29,125 bases of DNA from Phoronis australis. Taxonomy: Eukaryota; Phoronida; Phoronidae. This document shows positions 10,129 through 20,182 of this stretch, piece by piece. Below the pieces are notes generated by a model that saw only the letters and a program-made list of their open reading frames with translations, did no database searches and had not been told where the DNA came from. The stretch covers positions 1,039,474 to 1,068,598 of the forward strand of contig NMRA01000013.1 in assembly GCA_002633005.1 (NCBI GenBank), given 5' to 3'. The translations under genes were made by a program, and so were the position numbers. How positions within the stretch are numbered: the stretch's first letter is position 1; every line of letters starts with the position of its first letter.

Positions 10129-12651
10129 CTGACCCTTGGAGAAAAATGCCTACATGTCAAGTAATTCTGATCTTGCATTAGTTTTGATCATTAAGACGTC
10201 TCTACTTGTCTTAACGTTGCAAGTTGTAGTGCACTGATGATAAATTTTCGATCAAATGCGAGTGAGGTATATATAGATCCGTGAAACCCATAGATAATTA
10301 AGTACAGAACACGCTTTCTAGACAGCGATGTAAAGATAAACATGAAGAGATGTTCACCGGTGTATTAATTGGAATATAAGTGGCAAACAGTTCACGTACC
10401 ACCTGAAAGTGCGTACCGGAATTATCGGAATATATCAATGAAGCTTTTACCATGCCTCGAAATCTAAAGATATTTTGCGAGTCGCTTAGTTAATATGAAT
10501 ATTACGAAAGTCAGATGTTTTAATTTAAATTTGCAGGGGTCATGTAAAATCGGATCGTAAAATAACACATTGCCAAGTTAACACTTCTTGTTTTCTATGG
10601 TTACACTGTGGTCAGAATGATTGTCAGAGCTGTTTTGTTTTGACCGACGAGAAGTGGGCAGTTACCTTCCGTATTAGGACAAAAATGCGGACTTAACAAG
10701 ACAAAACTGGTCAGCGCAGCTTCTAACCGAAAAACGCTAACGTGGGCTGGATTGGTGGCGACCTGGCGGCGGGGGATGAAGTTGATGGCGACCGATTCTT
10801 CTTAATTGCTTCTCTGAACAGGCGTGTGCAGATACACCTATGAATGCGATAAACTATGACTTGGGATCAGCCTGAATACAACTACTCGTGCTTACGCGCT
10901 ATACTAAAATTTCTGACCTCTCAACAGAATGATTCTTTTATATTTCTCAAACAATTGCAGCGTAGATATCATCGTTATTCAAACTGCATGATTTGAAAAT
11001 GTAATTTTTATAAAAACGAGCACGTAGAATTCGTAAAGGGGTAACGATTACGTGTCATGTTCAGCATAAAACAGGACAAAACATAAACGAATTAAAATCC
11101 GATTATCACGTACAGAAGCACTCGGGCTTTCCTGGAGCCAGGATTGAATTTACAGCTTCTCTACAATCTTTAAGAGCTGGCTTGTGTTTTGAGATACACG
11201 GTTTTATTTCATATTGGTTTTTGAAGACATGGGCCTTGGTTACTCTTCATGTTTTGGACTGTATTTTACACATTGGATTGGGATGGTCTGCGGGCTCATA
11301 GATGTGCCGCTTGTAGAATGTAGCACTGGTTTACCTTTTTGTTGTACTGTTGCTACATCAGGTTTTAATTAATTTTAATTTTATGTAAAACATAACCTAA
11401 GAATTGTAATTTGTGATTTATCGATCTAAATAACCATGGTTGCCAATGTTTTCAATTATTTTATTCCCCGACGATAAACACGTCTGTAATATTGTGTATC
11501 CAAATGAACCTTGTCTATTCAGTTCAAGCTGAGTTCTTAATCGTCTCAACAACAAGATTTTTCCGACTGCCGAAAACCGGCCGAACTCTTTCGTTTACCA
11601 GTGCTTATAATCGGTGCGGTAGACCTAAGATCGTTTGGAATAATGCGATGACGTGTGAAAACGATAAATGTAAACAACCTTGTGTGCTATCAGTTTCTTG
11701 CCTCTTTGGTGAACCAATGGGATATCTTCGGCTCAAACAGCGATTTGGCTTTTCCGGAAGTCCATAAATTCATTTTGAATTGAATTCAAATTTGTGTCCA
11801 GTAGCATCTAAACATAGAAAGTACTAGTTGGAAAATTCTCTCTGTAAGTGGGCACATAGTTCTTCAAATTAGCAGAAAGCACATCTAATGTCAAATGTAC
11901 GTCTTGTAGAAAAAACGGGCCGAGTTTTACGTGACTCTTCGGCATCCGTAAACAAATCTCGGAATGAACTTAAATTAAACATGACAGAAAAAAGCTCCGA
12001 CATCCAACACACGCATAGCTTGCTGTTTTAGTTAATACGGCCGAGTCGCGATAGGGTCAAAGAGACTGCAAGGGACGAAAACTGTAGACCGATATCTCGA
12101 TTTCATTCTCAGAAATGCAGAACAACTTTGGAAAAAGTATTTGAGTGCCAGGCTGGAAGCATGATCGCACAAGACTTGAATTAAAATTACATTAGCGCAA
12201 AACGTTAACCGGTTCTTGGAACGCAAAACCTACGGAACGCTGGCCGTTTTGCAAGACTTTTGAAGCGTACATTGAAAGCGAGCTGGCTTCCTATCGACAA
12301 CAAGTAACATGTGCTGTTACAATTTCGAATCTCCAACAAAACAATTATCGTAAATCTAGAGGATCAAATCAATCAGCCGTCTATTGCTACATATCAGAAG
12401 GAACGTTTTTTGACATGTGCTTTACAGTCTTCGTCATGAAGATTGAATAATAAAATTTCGATTTTTATTCATGCACACAAATAAAACATGAAATCAATCC
12501 CATCCATCATAGGTCTATAAGTGTAGTTTAAGCTAAAACACGTTTAACGCCGTTTTAGCCGCTTCTAATGCGCATAATCAAGAAAAAGGGGTTGTTTTCA
12601 TTCATCTTGAGAAAAACTGCCATATTACGTTTTTAAAATACTGCCAATATC
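10129..12651. other. unassigned sequence, no gene seen
   Basis: No recognisable protein, RNA or repeat. A 91-codon ORF at 11492-11767 begins at a non-ATG codon and shows no domain, so it is not called. Base composition is AT-rich and unremarkable. Confidence 0.5.
10268..10276 (+). promoter_or_regulatory. TATA-box-like TATATATAG
   Basis: It matches a core-promoter TATA box, but no transcript start or coding exon can be placed downstream. It may be chance in AT-rich DNA. Confidence 0.15.
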
Positions 12652-12870
12652 ATGCGCGCACCAATCCTAAAATATAGGGGTGGGGCTCGAATTTTTCAGT
12701 ATGTGGACCTTTTACTGAAAAAAACGGGGACTGAAAATGGGGTCCTACGTTCAGACCTATGAATTGTGCATTCGCGCCGAATTCCTGTGGACTTTTGCCT
12801 CGTTTTCGCGGACCTTTTTGCACACTTCGCCAAATGAACGAGCCCCCCGAGCCCCCCTGGGTGCGCGCAT
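12652..12870. mobile_element. GC-capped inverted-repeat element, copy 1
   Basis: It begins ATGCGCGCACC and ends GGGTGCGCGCAT, giving short terminal inverted repeats. The end is very GC-rich (GCCCCCCGAGCCCCCCTGGG). It shares its order of blocks with 16008-16257: the terminus, GGGGCTCGAATTTTT, TGTGGACCTTTTA, GGACCTTTTTGC, CACTTCGCCAAAT, and the G/C-rich end. A 126-codon minus-strand ORF crossing it is a reading of the repeat plus the adjoining microsatellite, not a gene. This is probably a non-autonomous DNA transposon. Confidence 0.75.
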
Positions 12871-12920
12871 GAATATAACGAAAACTACAAAGACAAGTAC
12901 ATGTACAATAAAAGTACAGA

Positions 12921-13018
12921 ATAACATAACGTAACCTAACATAACATAGCATAACATAACATAACATAACATAACATAATAAAACGTAACAACGTAACAC
13001 AAGATAACATAATGTAAC
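12921..13018. repeat. imperfect (ATAAC)n microsatellite
   Basis: Pentamer units ATAAC run from 12921, with variants (GTAAC, ATAGC, AATAAAAC) increasing towards the right. It begins 50 bp past the inverted-repeat element at 12652-12870. Confidence 0.9.
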
Positions 13019-13945
13019 CGTCAACAACATAATATTTCACGTCTACATTCAATTATGGAAGTCACACCGTGCGAGTTGCTTATGATATATCTAAACAAAA
13101 TTAGTACATGTTTTAGCGACAATCGGCCACCAACCAATACAGGTGTATGAAGCTGCAGTCTCGCACTAAACCTGCATCACTGAGTCATGGGGTGCTGGTC
13201 CGGTACTGGAGTTCAAAGTATTATTGGTGGAATTTGAGGAGAGGCAGTAGAATTGTTTCCAACCCTTGAATAAAGCCCTAATTTTTCTATTGGGAGACAC
13301 AAGTATCAAACTAACCACACACATGTACATGCACCTTGAGTCTTAAATCTGCACTTTTATCCGCCTATGTGTGAAGAACGAAAAGTGAATTCGTAAGATA
13401 TTTGATAGTAAAACCTGACTTATCCGTAAGAAAAATGGACGAGATAAGCTTTGGCATGTATTCAACTTGAAAGTAATTATCAAATAAGAAGAATTAAGGA
13501 CATTGATTATACACGTAGAGAATACTCAATTTAAGTCATGCGCAGACGCAAGTTATAACAGACTGCACCTGTGAGCACTGCTTAGACACATGCACCCATG
13601 TGAGAAACACTCGAGTACACAATTTGGAAAAAATTCTAATATACACGTTGGCGGCATGAGCTGAAATGCGGGCGTTTACGGTAACAAACATGAGGCTTCC
13701 TTTGTATGTATCGATATGTTTCAGTGTAGCTGAAACGCGACTCTTTAATTTATGGCGCAAACTAATTCTGACAGTGACCACGGTTAACAAGCGTGGAAAT
13801 TAATGATCTCGGAAAAAGCCAGTCTGAAAATGGAGGCAATGGAAGCTTTCCGTAGACGAAGTTTTGTGAGAAAAGCGAGCGGCAAAATCACGAGAAAGAT
13901 GCGTGTTTCGCGAGCTTGCCCGAGAACTTACTGGCGTTACGGAAC
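13019..13945. other. unassigned sequence, no gene seen
   Basis: AT-rich, with only short ORFs and no recognisable features. Confidence 0.5.
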
Positions 13946-13957
13946 AAAATGGCGGCC
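13946..13957 (+). promoter_or_regulatory. YY1-like motif / strong ATG context (AAAATGGCGGCC)
   Basis: It matches the YY1 core (ATGGCGGC) and also an ideal Kozak start. ATG at 13949 opens a 5-codon frame (MAATE, then TGA) that is in phase with the downstream ATG at 13985. YY1 sites of this orientation often sit at animal gene starts. The assignment rests on the motif alone. Confidence 0.35.
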
Positions 13958-13984
13958 ACTGAATGATTAGTAGGCGAGGTTGAA

Positions 13985-14176
13985 ATGTTGAACATATCGG
14001 GATATATTCATAAATCACGGGATGAAGTTCTCTGTATTCTTTCCAATGGCGAAAATTTCTTGACATCATTGCAAGGTATTGTATCGGATTTACCTGCGGA
14101 ATACACCTCGTATTCTTTCACCGGAAGTTGTTCAGTTGTTAGGATTCTGAAATCAACTATCCTAGTTGTGTTTTAG
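13985..14176 (+). CDS. candidate short coding exon, unknown product
   Basis: ATG at 13985 opens 63 codons (MLNISGYIHKSRDEVLCILS...) ending in TAG. I do not recognise a family. Points in favour: a real ATG, a YY1-like motif and in-frame upstream ATG 36 bases before it, and a possible splice donor after TTGCAAG (GTATTG at about 14078). If that donor is used, the exon would encode about 31 residues and continue elsewhere. Points against: the length is within chance expectation and no downstream exon was identified. An in-frame TGA at 13964-13966 separates it from the stronger ATG. Confidence 0.25.
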   Translation: MLNISGYIHKSRDEVLCILSNGENFLTSLQGIVSDLPAEYTSYSFTGSCSVVRILKSTILVVF

Positions 14177-14427
14177 GCTACTCTTCGGGTAATTCTAACG
14201 ACGACAAATGCTTGTTTTAACAAAGGGTCTTCATCGAACAAGTTAAAAAAATACCTAGTTAGTTTTTTGGAAAATAATTCGGACTTATGATAGCTGTAGT
14301 TAAATATAATTATCAACTTAGCGAGAGTCGATTCTACTTTAGAGAGAAGGTCGTTTTTCGGACATGAAAGGCCGAAGGCGACCACACCTAATAATCGATA
14401 ATATTTTTCTTTCACAGTGTCCGACAT
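14173..14427 (-). CDS. candidate short coding exon, unknown product
   Basis: On the minus strand a true ATG opens 84 codons beginning MSDTVKEKYYRLLGVVAFGL and ending in TAA. The composition is protein-like (mixed charged and hydrophobic, a Phe/Leu-rich stretch near residues 50-72), but I recognise no family. A potential donor (GTATTTT after ACTAG) lies inside, so it could be a first exon. A stop lies in frame upstream of the ATG. It runs head-on into the plus-strand ORF ending at 14176. Confidence 0.25.
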   Translation of the reverse strand: MSDTVKEKYYRLLGVVAFGLSCPKNDLLSKVESTLAKLIIIFNYSYHKSELFSKKLTRYFFNLFDEDPLLKQAFVVVRITRRVA

Positions 14428-15142
14428 ATTTAAACCTCTTGCACGTCCTCACGTGCCTTTAAAACGACCAACAGTTTTTCGACTTGCTTCATTGATGTCT
14501 AAATAAAACCTTTACCACGAATCTGTTTTACATCACTTAACGATATCATTTCCACAATATTGAGGATACTTGCGCACGTTGTCACCAAAATTCCACGGGT
14601 AATAAAAGCTCGGTGTACAACAATTTATTTCCAAGCTATCCGGTGCTCCAAAACTACGCTTGCTGACCTAAAACGGATTAACGAAACAACTCACCTTTGC
14701 CAGTCTCTTGGTAAAATAAACAAACCCCGCTGATGAAGTTTTAACATGATTGCCAGCCAACTTTTTGAACTACTTCTTCGCCGGGAATGACCGCACAAAA
14801 TCAATTTGCTGGGTCGTTAATTATCTGTCGACACATCTCAGCGCACGCTGCTGACGTATCGGGTGTCGAATGTTTTTGTTTTAAACCCCTTCGTTTCACT
14901 CGTTAGGCTTAACTCAGCTTTATTGAAGACAGTTGCGTTTGTTTGATTTCTTCTTTTTAGTTTGTTTTTGATGAGACGAGGAACATCATTGCATTTTCCC
15001 ATTCCATTGCGGTCTCATTATCATTCAGTCGTTTCCCTGTAGCGCTCATTTAAAATTATAACCGTGTAGAGTTATGAGTAAGCGCAAGAAAAAACATTGT
15101 GGCCAAACACACTAAAATGACGAGCATGGGCAATTTCGCGTC
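14428..15142. other. unassigned sequence, no gene seen
   Basis: Nothing recognisable apart from a GCACGTGAGGACGTGC-type motif pair (read on the minus strand) just upstream of the minus-strand ATG at 14427. Confidence 0.45.
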
Positions 15143-15215
15143 CTCGCTGGTTTCCTGCGTGCCTAGCCAGCACGCATAATGACCATCACCTAGCGGCACG
15201 CAGGGAACCAGCGAG
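15143..15215. repeat. foldback repeat with 21-bp arms
   Basis: Arms 15143-15163 and 15195-15215 are reverse complements with one mismatch (core CGCTGGTTTCCTGCGTGCC), around a 31-nt spacer containing TAGCCAGCACGC and CACCTAGC. A related, rearranged copy lies at 26247-26295. It is probably a small dispersed DNA element. No coding potential. Confidence 0.8.
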
Positions 15216-16007
15216 TTTCTCGTCTTGGTATTTACCGATATGATATTTAAGATATTTAAATTGTTTTTAAAAAAACTCAAACGTTGATTCTTTCCAAAGA
15301 TGATACCCAGGCCTGTTTTTGAACATTATCTGATAATAACTGCCACAATATCACACATATTTTTACTACAAATAATAGTTTATAGTCATCGTCAGCACAC
15401 AAATGTTTGAAGTTGAAAGCCCCTTATGGCTACAAGTCGACAAGCCTGACCTTTAGCGCCTACGTGTGCCTACGTGCGCTTATGTGCGCCTACGCCCCAC
15501 TACAGCACTGTTACTGAGTGGTTAAAGCCATTCATGTCTCTCGGGTCCTCACTGAGGAAGAATGCTATTCAGCTGAAACAAGGTTTCATTATCTCTCTGG
15601 CAGGTTATAAATGCATCCGGAAAAGTTCAAGTATTCTAATAGCCTCAAATACCCCACGGAGGTGTTTCAAATATGCGCATGCGGACTTCAATCATTCGGT
15701 AAGTCATGCGACGGTACAGTATCGAAACGAAAAATAATTGGTGCCAAAATCGATACATTGACAATAGAAAGTGTAGCTGATTTCATATGATCAGCTTTAT
15801 TTTCCAATTCAGGCAACTATGTCGCGAATAACGCCACGTTGAAGTAGAACTAAGCTTGAATCTCTTGACGACTATCCAAAGTGGTGGGTTTCCTAATTTC
15901 AAAGAGACAAAATCCATTCAAAAATATAGTCGAGTCCCTTGGGTTTAAACGATCAAACATATCCCATGTTTTCTCTGTACACGGTGTCGAAAAAAATATC
16001 AACATCC
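15216..16007. other. mostly unassigned sequence
   Basis: Apart from the 10-bp tandem repeat at 15458-15497, I see no gene. A 87-codon ORF (15474-15737) begins at a non-ATG codon within the tandem repeat and is not supported. Confidence 0.45.
15458..15497. repeat. four tandem 10-bp units (GCCTACGTGT type)
   Basis: The units read GCCTACGTGT, GCCTACGTGC, GCTTATGTGC and GCCTACGCCC. The first two contain ACGTG, the core recognised by bHLH-PAS factors such as HIF. No function can be claimed from this alone. Confidence 0.85.
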
Positions 16008-16257
16008 ATGCACGCACCCAGCCTAAAAAGGGGGGCTCAAATTTTTGAGACTGTGGACCTTTTATTATGATCCACGGTGTAGGTTCAGAGCTATGCCTTT
16101 TGAATTCGCAGAATTTTGATAGTTCCTGCCTTTTTAATGTATTTTTGTCCCGTTTTCCACTTTTTCGGAGGTATTGTTTCTCTAAGGCGGACCTTTTTGC
16201 CCACTTCGCCAAATAGAGGGCTCGCTCAAGCCCCCCGAGCCCCCCTGGGTGCGCCAT
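16008..16257. mobile_element. GC-capped inverted-repeat element, copy 2
   Basis: It starts ATGCACGCACCCAG and ends CTGGGTGCGCCAT, giving inverted termini of about 12 bp. It is collinear with 12652-12870, in the same orientation, with an extra AT-rich stretch in the middle. CACTTCGCCAAAT, the GGACCTTTTTGC block and the G/C-rich end are shared. The 135-codon minus ORF spanning it (15850-16257) starts in the terminus and is a repeat-derived reading. CATG or ATG-type flanks may hide a short target duplication, which I cannot resolve. Confidence 0.75.
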
Positions 16258-16473
16258 GATATCGAACTAGCAGAATCGATATTGGTGCCGCATCGACTTT
16301 CAAACATTGGTACCCAACCGGATCTATGACTGAAATTCATATGCGCAGACACCTCCTAGGCAAAGGTACTATAGGTGTAACTGTAACATTTTTGTCTAAG
16401 GGAAATTTGACACAACGGAAATATCCGATGTGGCCCGGTAAGTACTAAACGTGCAGCAGAAAAGTGCCCAACA
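16258..16473. other. unassigned sequence
   Basis: Short spacer between the inverted-repeat element and the inferred 3' end of the LINE. Nothing seen. Confidence 0.5.
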
Positions 16474-17535
16474 TTTTTTAAACAATATTTATTGAGGATA
16501 AAAGTACGAGATACAGTCACCCTAATACCTTTTGAGGCTTAAAAGCAAAAAAGCATATTTTCAAGATGATCCTCACAAAAATACATACAAGAACATGATC
16601 ATGAGTAATACTATAAACAATGGACGGAACTTGAAGATACAATGGTATTTAATATCAAATAATTCGATAATGGCAAAGCAGGAAATTTTATATAAAATAA
16701 AGTGCTAACGATAAGATTTTTAATTAATATTTTATATGAAAAGAGAAATGCAATGCACAGGTAACTGTGTTGTTGTCATAAGATCATATGAAAGCTGTAC
16801 ATGTTTTCTTGAAATTGTTAAAAGTAGTCTTTAATGTGATTAGGGAGATCATTCCACTCCCTGATGGCAAGAACAAATGCCTTTTATAAAAAGCATTCCT
16901 GTGTCTAGGTACTGGAAGGTAATGTTGTGAGGCAGAACGAGTACTATTTGCTCTATGTGTGGAGCGAACTTGTACAATATTTCTGGAAAGGTGTTCTGGT
17001 GCATCAACACTTAAAGACCAAACACAACCGTCTAATTTCTGAAACTTATCAGTGGCTTCCCAATTTGGCTCAGTGAGTACGTGACGTGACGGAGGGTCAA
17101 ATGGGACACAGAGGATGATTCTGACAGCCTGTTTTTGCACCATTAAAAGCTTATTAATCAAATTGGTTCTGCAACCGGACCACACAGTGCACTGACGATA
17201 CAACAAGGAGGTAACGGCACACATAGGAACTACAATACCTAAATTTGCCCTCTCCATAAAAGCAGAGGCTAGTACGTCTGAAAAGCCTGAGTCTCTGACG
17301 TATTCTAGAGGAAACCTCAGAAACATTTCAAAATTGTCACTCCATCATAATGTGTTGTCAATATGAACACCGAGTAGTTTCCAAGAATTTGTATGTTCCA
17401 AATAAATTTCCTCAAATTTTAGACCTACTTTAAAATCCTGTCTATAATGTTTTTGTTTAGAGGCGATAGTTTTACTTGTATTCACAGTCATTCTTCTGTC
17501 GCGACACAAGCCTAGCTTCAAAGCTGGCTTATTCG
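16474..17535 (-). mobile_element. 5'-truncated non-LTR retrotransposon (LINE), CR1/L2-like
   Basis: The body contains the C-terminal part of a LINE ORF2 (see 16784-17535). Past its stop, on the minus strand, there is about 300 nt of AT-rich sequence with AATAAA (16488-16493), followed by an A-rich run near 16474-16479. This is a plausible 3' end, though the limits are inferred. No endonuclease or catalytic-core region remains, as expected for a 5'-truncated insertion. The clade is a guess from the motif style. Confidence 0.7.
16784..17535 (-). pseudogene. LINE reverse transcriptase, C-terminal fragment, broken
   Basis: The translation shows hallmarks of the post-catalytic part of LINE reverse transcriptases: MTVNTSKT near 17470-17490, then SWKLLGVHIDNTL near 17345-17385, interrupted by an in-frame TGA just before WSDN. 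Next come QCTVWSGC, LINKLLMVQKQAVRIIL, HRANSTRSAS, VPRHRNAFYK and a terminal FNNFKKTCTAFI. The expected REWNDLPNHIKD segment is present in a different frame around 16828-16870, so there is a frameshift in and another out. The catalytic YxDD region is missing (5' truncation). It is dead on arrival or decayed. As a transposon relic it says nothing about host function. Confidence 0.9.
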
Positions 17536-18173
17536 TTTAAAACGCCATCACTCTGAAATGACAGGCCTACTAAGACGATCCAACTGATCACAAGTTACGA
17601 AACGTTTGGGGGGATGGTTGTGAGACCTACTGGTGACTGAAAATTTACAACATTCTGAACAGAAAGTCCTAAGTGAACAAGACAAGATCTAAATTATGAA
17701 ATACAAAGCTGAAAGTCGGTAATATCGTATTGTAAAACCGCCCAGAGCTGGAAAAAAAATGGTACCAAGCGGACGACAAACGATGCTCAGGTACGTATTC
17801 TCGATCAAAGTTTCAAAAAATTGTCAAAAGAGAGGCCAAAAAGAACTCCAATCACGGCATGCATACTTGCACCTATTTCATACAACACCAGACTACCAAG
17901 AACTGTTTTCTTATCTGTAATAATTTCTGCAAGCAGCTGCCTTTCAAACAGTCACTGGAAGTTTCACCTAACAAGGACCGGGAATAAAATAAACAATAAC
18001 GGTAATGGAAATGTGTTACCATACTCTTCTCAAAATGCGCCAATACCCTGGCTGTCCGCATAATCAGATTTTCGTTATGGACAATCGAACTGAGTAGACA
18101 AGGGTTCGATTGTGGCATGCGATTTTCTCCCGAGTCACACGAAAATCGGAGCAAAATCGGGTATGCTCTATCT
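17536..18173. other. unassigned sequence, no gene seen
   Basis: Short ORFs only (17821-18063 plus, 17873-18154 minus), overlapping on opposite strands and without recognisable motifs. A small stem (CGATTTT...AAAATCG) lies near 18120-18150. Confidence 0.45.
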
Positions 18174-19189
18174 CACCGACAAATCGCTTTTCACTTTCTA
18201 GCTTGGAAACTGAATCGTGTTAGAGGACCTGACAGCACACTTCTGTTGACCGTATTGGCGAAAGTCGTTTACAGAGAATGACTAGTCAGCGTGTCTCACA
18301 TAGTCCTACTTAGGCCAAGCCGAACGGTTGTAACTACTGTCAAGCGTTCTTTTTTCGAAACAGTGCTCATGGTGAGCACACTGGCCACTGGGAGTTGCTT
18401 CAGAACGCGTCATGCAGCTGATTCAAGGTTGAAACCGTGTTACCAGGCCAAAAGCTATTGGCCCTGCTATGACCGCTGTGATTTAGATCACTTAACCGGT
18501 ATTAAATTTAATTACCGTAAGTAGTTTAAATCATAAGTTGGAGATTTTGTAGAAGGCATTGGCTCTGCCTAAATTTACCCCTTGGTGAGACATCGGAAGA
18601 GTATTCTGTTGAACTAGACTATCTCATTTCGTTTCTTTGCAGGGACGAAAAGGAAGAATTTGTTTGAAACAGAAATAACGGGGGCTATGAGAAACGAACA
18701 AAAGTTCAAAATTTCAAAAACACATACGTTTTGCTGGTACGACAAGTACAAAATGCGGCCAAACAGCAGACTTGCTATATTATTTTATTTGTTCCCCATT
18801 GTTTTGAAAACAAAATGTAACCGATGAGATGAGCTACAAAGAAGCGTTTCTTTGTTTTTTACTCAACTCAAACCGGTTTGTGAGTACTACAGTGGTGTCG
18901 TGCAGGGGGCTTTCAAAGAAACGTGCGTAACCTTGGTTGAAACTGAAGTGGGTGTGCGCTTTATTTTGTAAAAGTCAATAAACCTGCGTTTCGTCGTAGA
19001 AACTAAATTCCAATCTTGACCACTTACGGCTCATAAAATTGGGCTCATCTTTTTCCTTATTTAAGTGAGAAGTAATTTTTCGCCCTTGCAAAAGCGCAAT
19101 GCAATTTCTATCCAAGTCCAAAAATAACACATATTTTGACTACAAGATAAGTTGAGACCAATTTCATTGGGGTAAGTTGTCTATTTTTT
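18174..19189. repeat. second duplicated block, copy 1 (end of third contig)
   Basis: It matches 19191-20182 along its whole length, ending at the n at 19190. It carries 25 nt (after TTTAAATCAT, near 18535-18559) that the other copy lacks, flanked by the microhomology CAT. Scattered substitutions are visible. It fits an unmerged allelic overlap between neighbouring contigs. Confidence 0.9.
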
Positions 19190-19190
19190 N
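19190..19190. other. assembly join (single n)
   Basis: It separates the two copies of the 1-kb block. The sequence that follows copy 2 (from 20183) is the natural continuation of copy 1. Confidence 0.95.
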
Positions 19191-20182
19191 CACCGACAAA
19201 TCGCTTTTCACTTTCTAGCTTGGAAACTGAATCGTGTTAGAGGACCTGACAACACACTTCTGTTGACCGTATTGGCGAAAGTCGTTTACAGAGAATGACT
19301 AGTCAGCGTGTCTCACATAGTCCTAATTAGGCCAAGCCGAACGGTTGTAACTACTGTCAAGCGTTCTTTTTTCGAAACAGTGCTCATGGTGAGCAAACTG
19401 GCCACTGGGAGTTGCTTCAGAACGCGTCATGCAGCTGATTCAAGGTTAAAACTGTGTTACCAGGCCAAAAGCTATTGGCCCTGCTATGACCGCTGTGATT
19501 TAGATCACTTAACCGGTATTAAATTTAATTACCGTAAGTAGTTTAAATCATTGGCTCTGCCTAAATTTACCCCTTGGTGAGACATCGGAAGAGTATTCTG
19601 TTGAACTAGACTATCTCCTTTCGTTTCTTTGCAGGGACGAAAAGGAAGAATTTGTTTGAAACAGAAATAACGGGGGCTATGAGAAACGAACAAAAGTTCA
19701 AAATTTCAAAAAACACATACATTTTGCTGATACGACAAGTACAAAATGCGGGCAAACAGCAGACTTGCCATATTATTTTATTTGTTCCCCATTGTTTTGA
19801 AAACAAAATGTAACTGATGAGATGAGCTACAAAGAAGCGTTCATTTGTTTTTTACTCAACTCAAACCGGTTTGTGAGTACTACAGTGGTGTCGTGCAGGG
19901 GGCTTTCAAAGAAACGTGCGTAACCTTGGTTGAAACTGAAGTGGGTGTGCGCTTTATTTTGTAAAAGTCAATAAACCTGCGTTTCGTCGAAGAAACTAAA
20001 TTCCAATCTTGACCACTTACGGCTCATAAAATTGGGCTCATCTTTTTCCTTATTTAAGTGAGAAGTAATTTTTCGCCCTTGCAAAAGCGCAATGCAATTT
20101 CTATCCAAGTCCAAAAATAACACATATTTTGACTACAAGATAAGTTGAGACCAATTTCATTGGGGTAAGTTGTCTATTTTTT
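19191..20182. repeat. second duplicated block, copy 2 (start of fourth contig)
   Basis: It begins CACCGACAAATCGC like 18174 and ends CTATTTTTT like 19189. Net length is 24 nt shorter than copy 1: the 25-nt deletion plus one extra A in an A-run near 19711. A 77-codon plus-strand ORF is shared by both copies (18291-18524, 19308-19541) with three amino-acid changes. It starts at a non-ATG codon and has no recognisable family, so it is not called. Confidence 0.9.

Noticed and set aside
12650-13030. 126-codon minus-strand ORF with repeated CYVMLCYV-type residues
   Set aside because: The N-terminal part is the ATAAC microsatellite read on the minus strand, and the rest is the GC-capped repeat element. 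No independent coding evidence.
15552-15595. Hammerhead-ribozyme-like core CTGAGGA...GAAAC...GTTTC
   Set aside because: The conserved boxes and a short helix III can be drawn, but helix I does not close and helix II needs bulges. Probably fortuitous or a decayed relic. A covariance-model search would decide.
15509-15600. tRNA-like A-box (ACTGAGTGGTTAAAGCC) suggesting a tRNA or tRNA-derived SINE
   Set aside because: No B-box (GGTTCGANTCC) or cloverleaf at the right distance. The downstream GGTTTCATTATC does not fit.
15850-16257. 135-codon minus-strand ORF starting MAHPGGLGGLERALYLAKW
   Set aside because: Its first 80 or so codons are the inverted-repeat element that recurs at 12652-12870. 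It is repeat-derived, not a gene.
18101-18113. GGGTTCGATTGT resembling a tRNA B-box
   Set aside because: The last bases do not match the consensus and no A-box or acceptor stem is found upstream.
18291-19541. 77-codon ORF shared by both copies of the second duplication
   Set aside because: It begins at a non-ATG codon, has no recognisable family, and the few differences include amino-acid changes. Sharing is explained by allelism.
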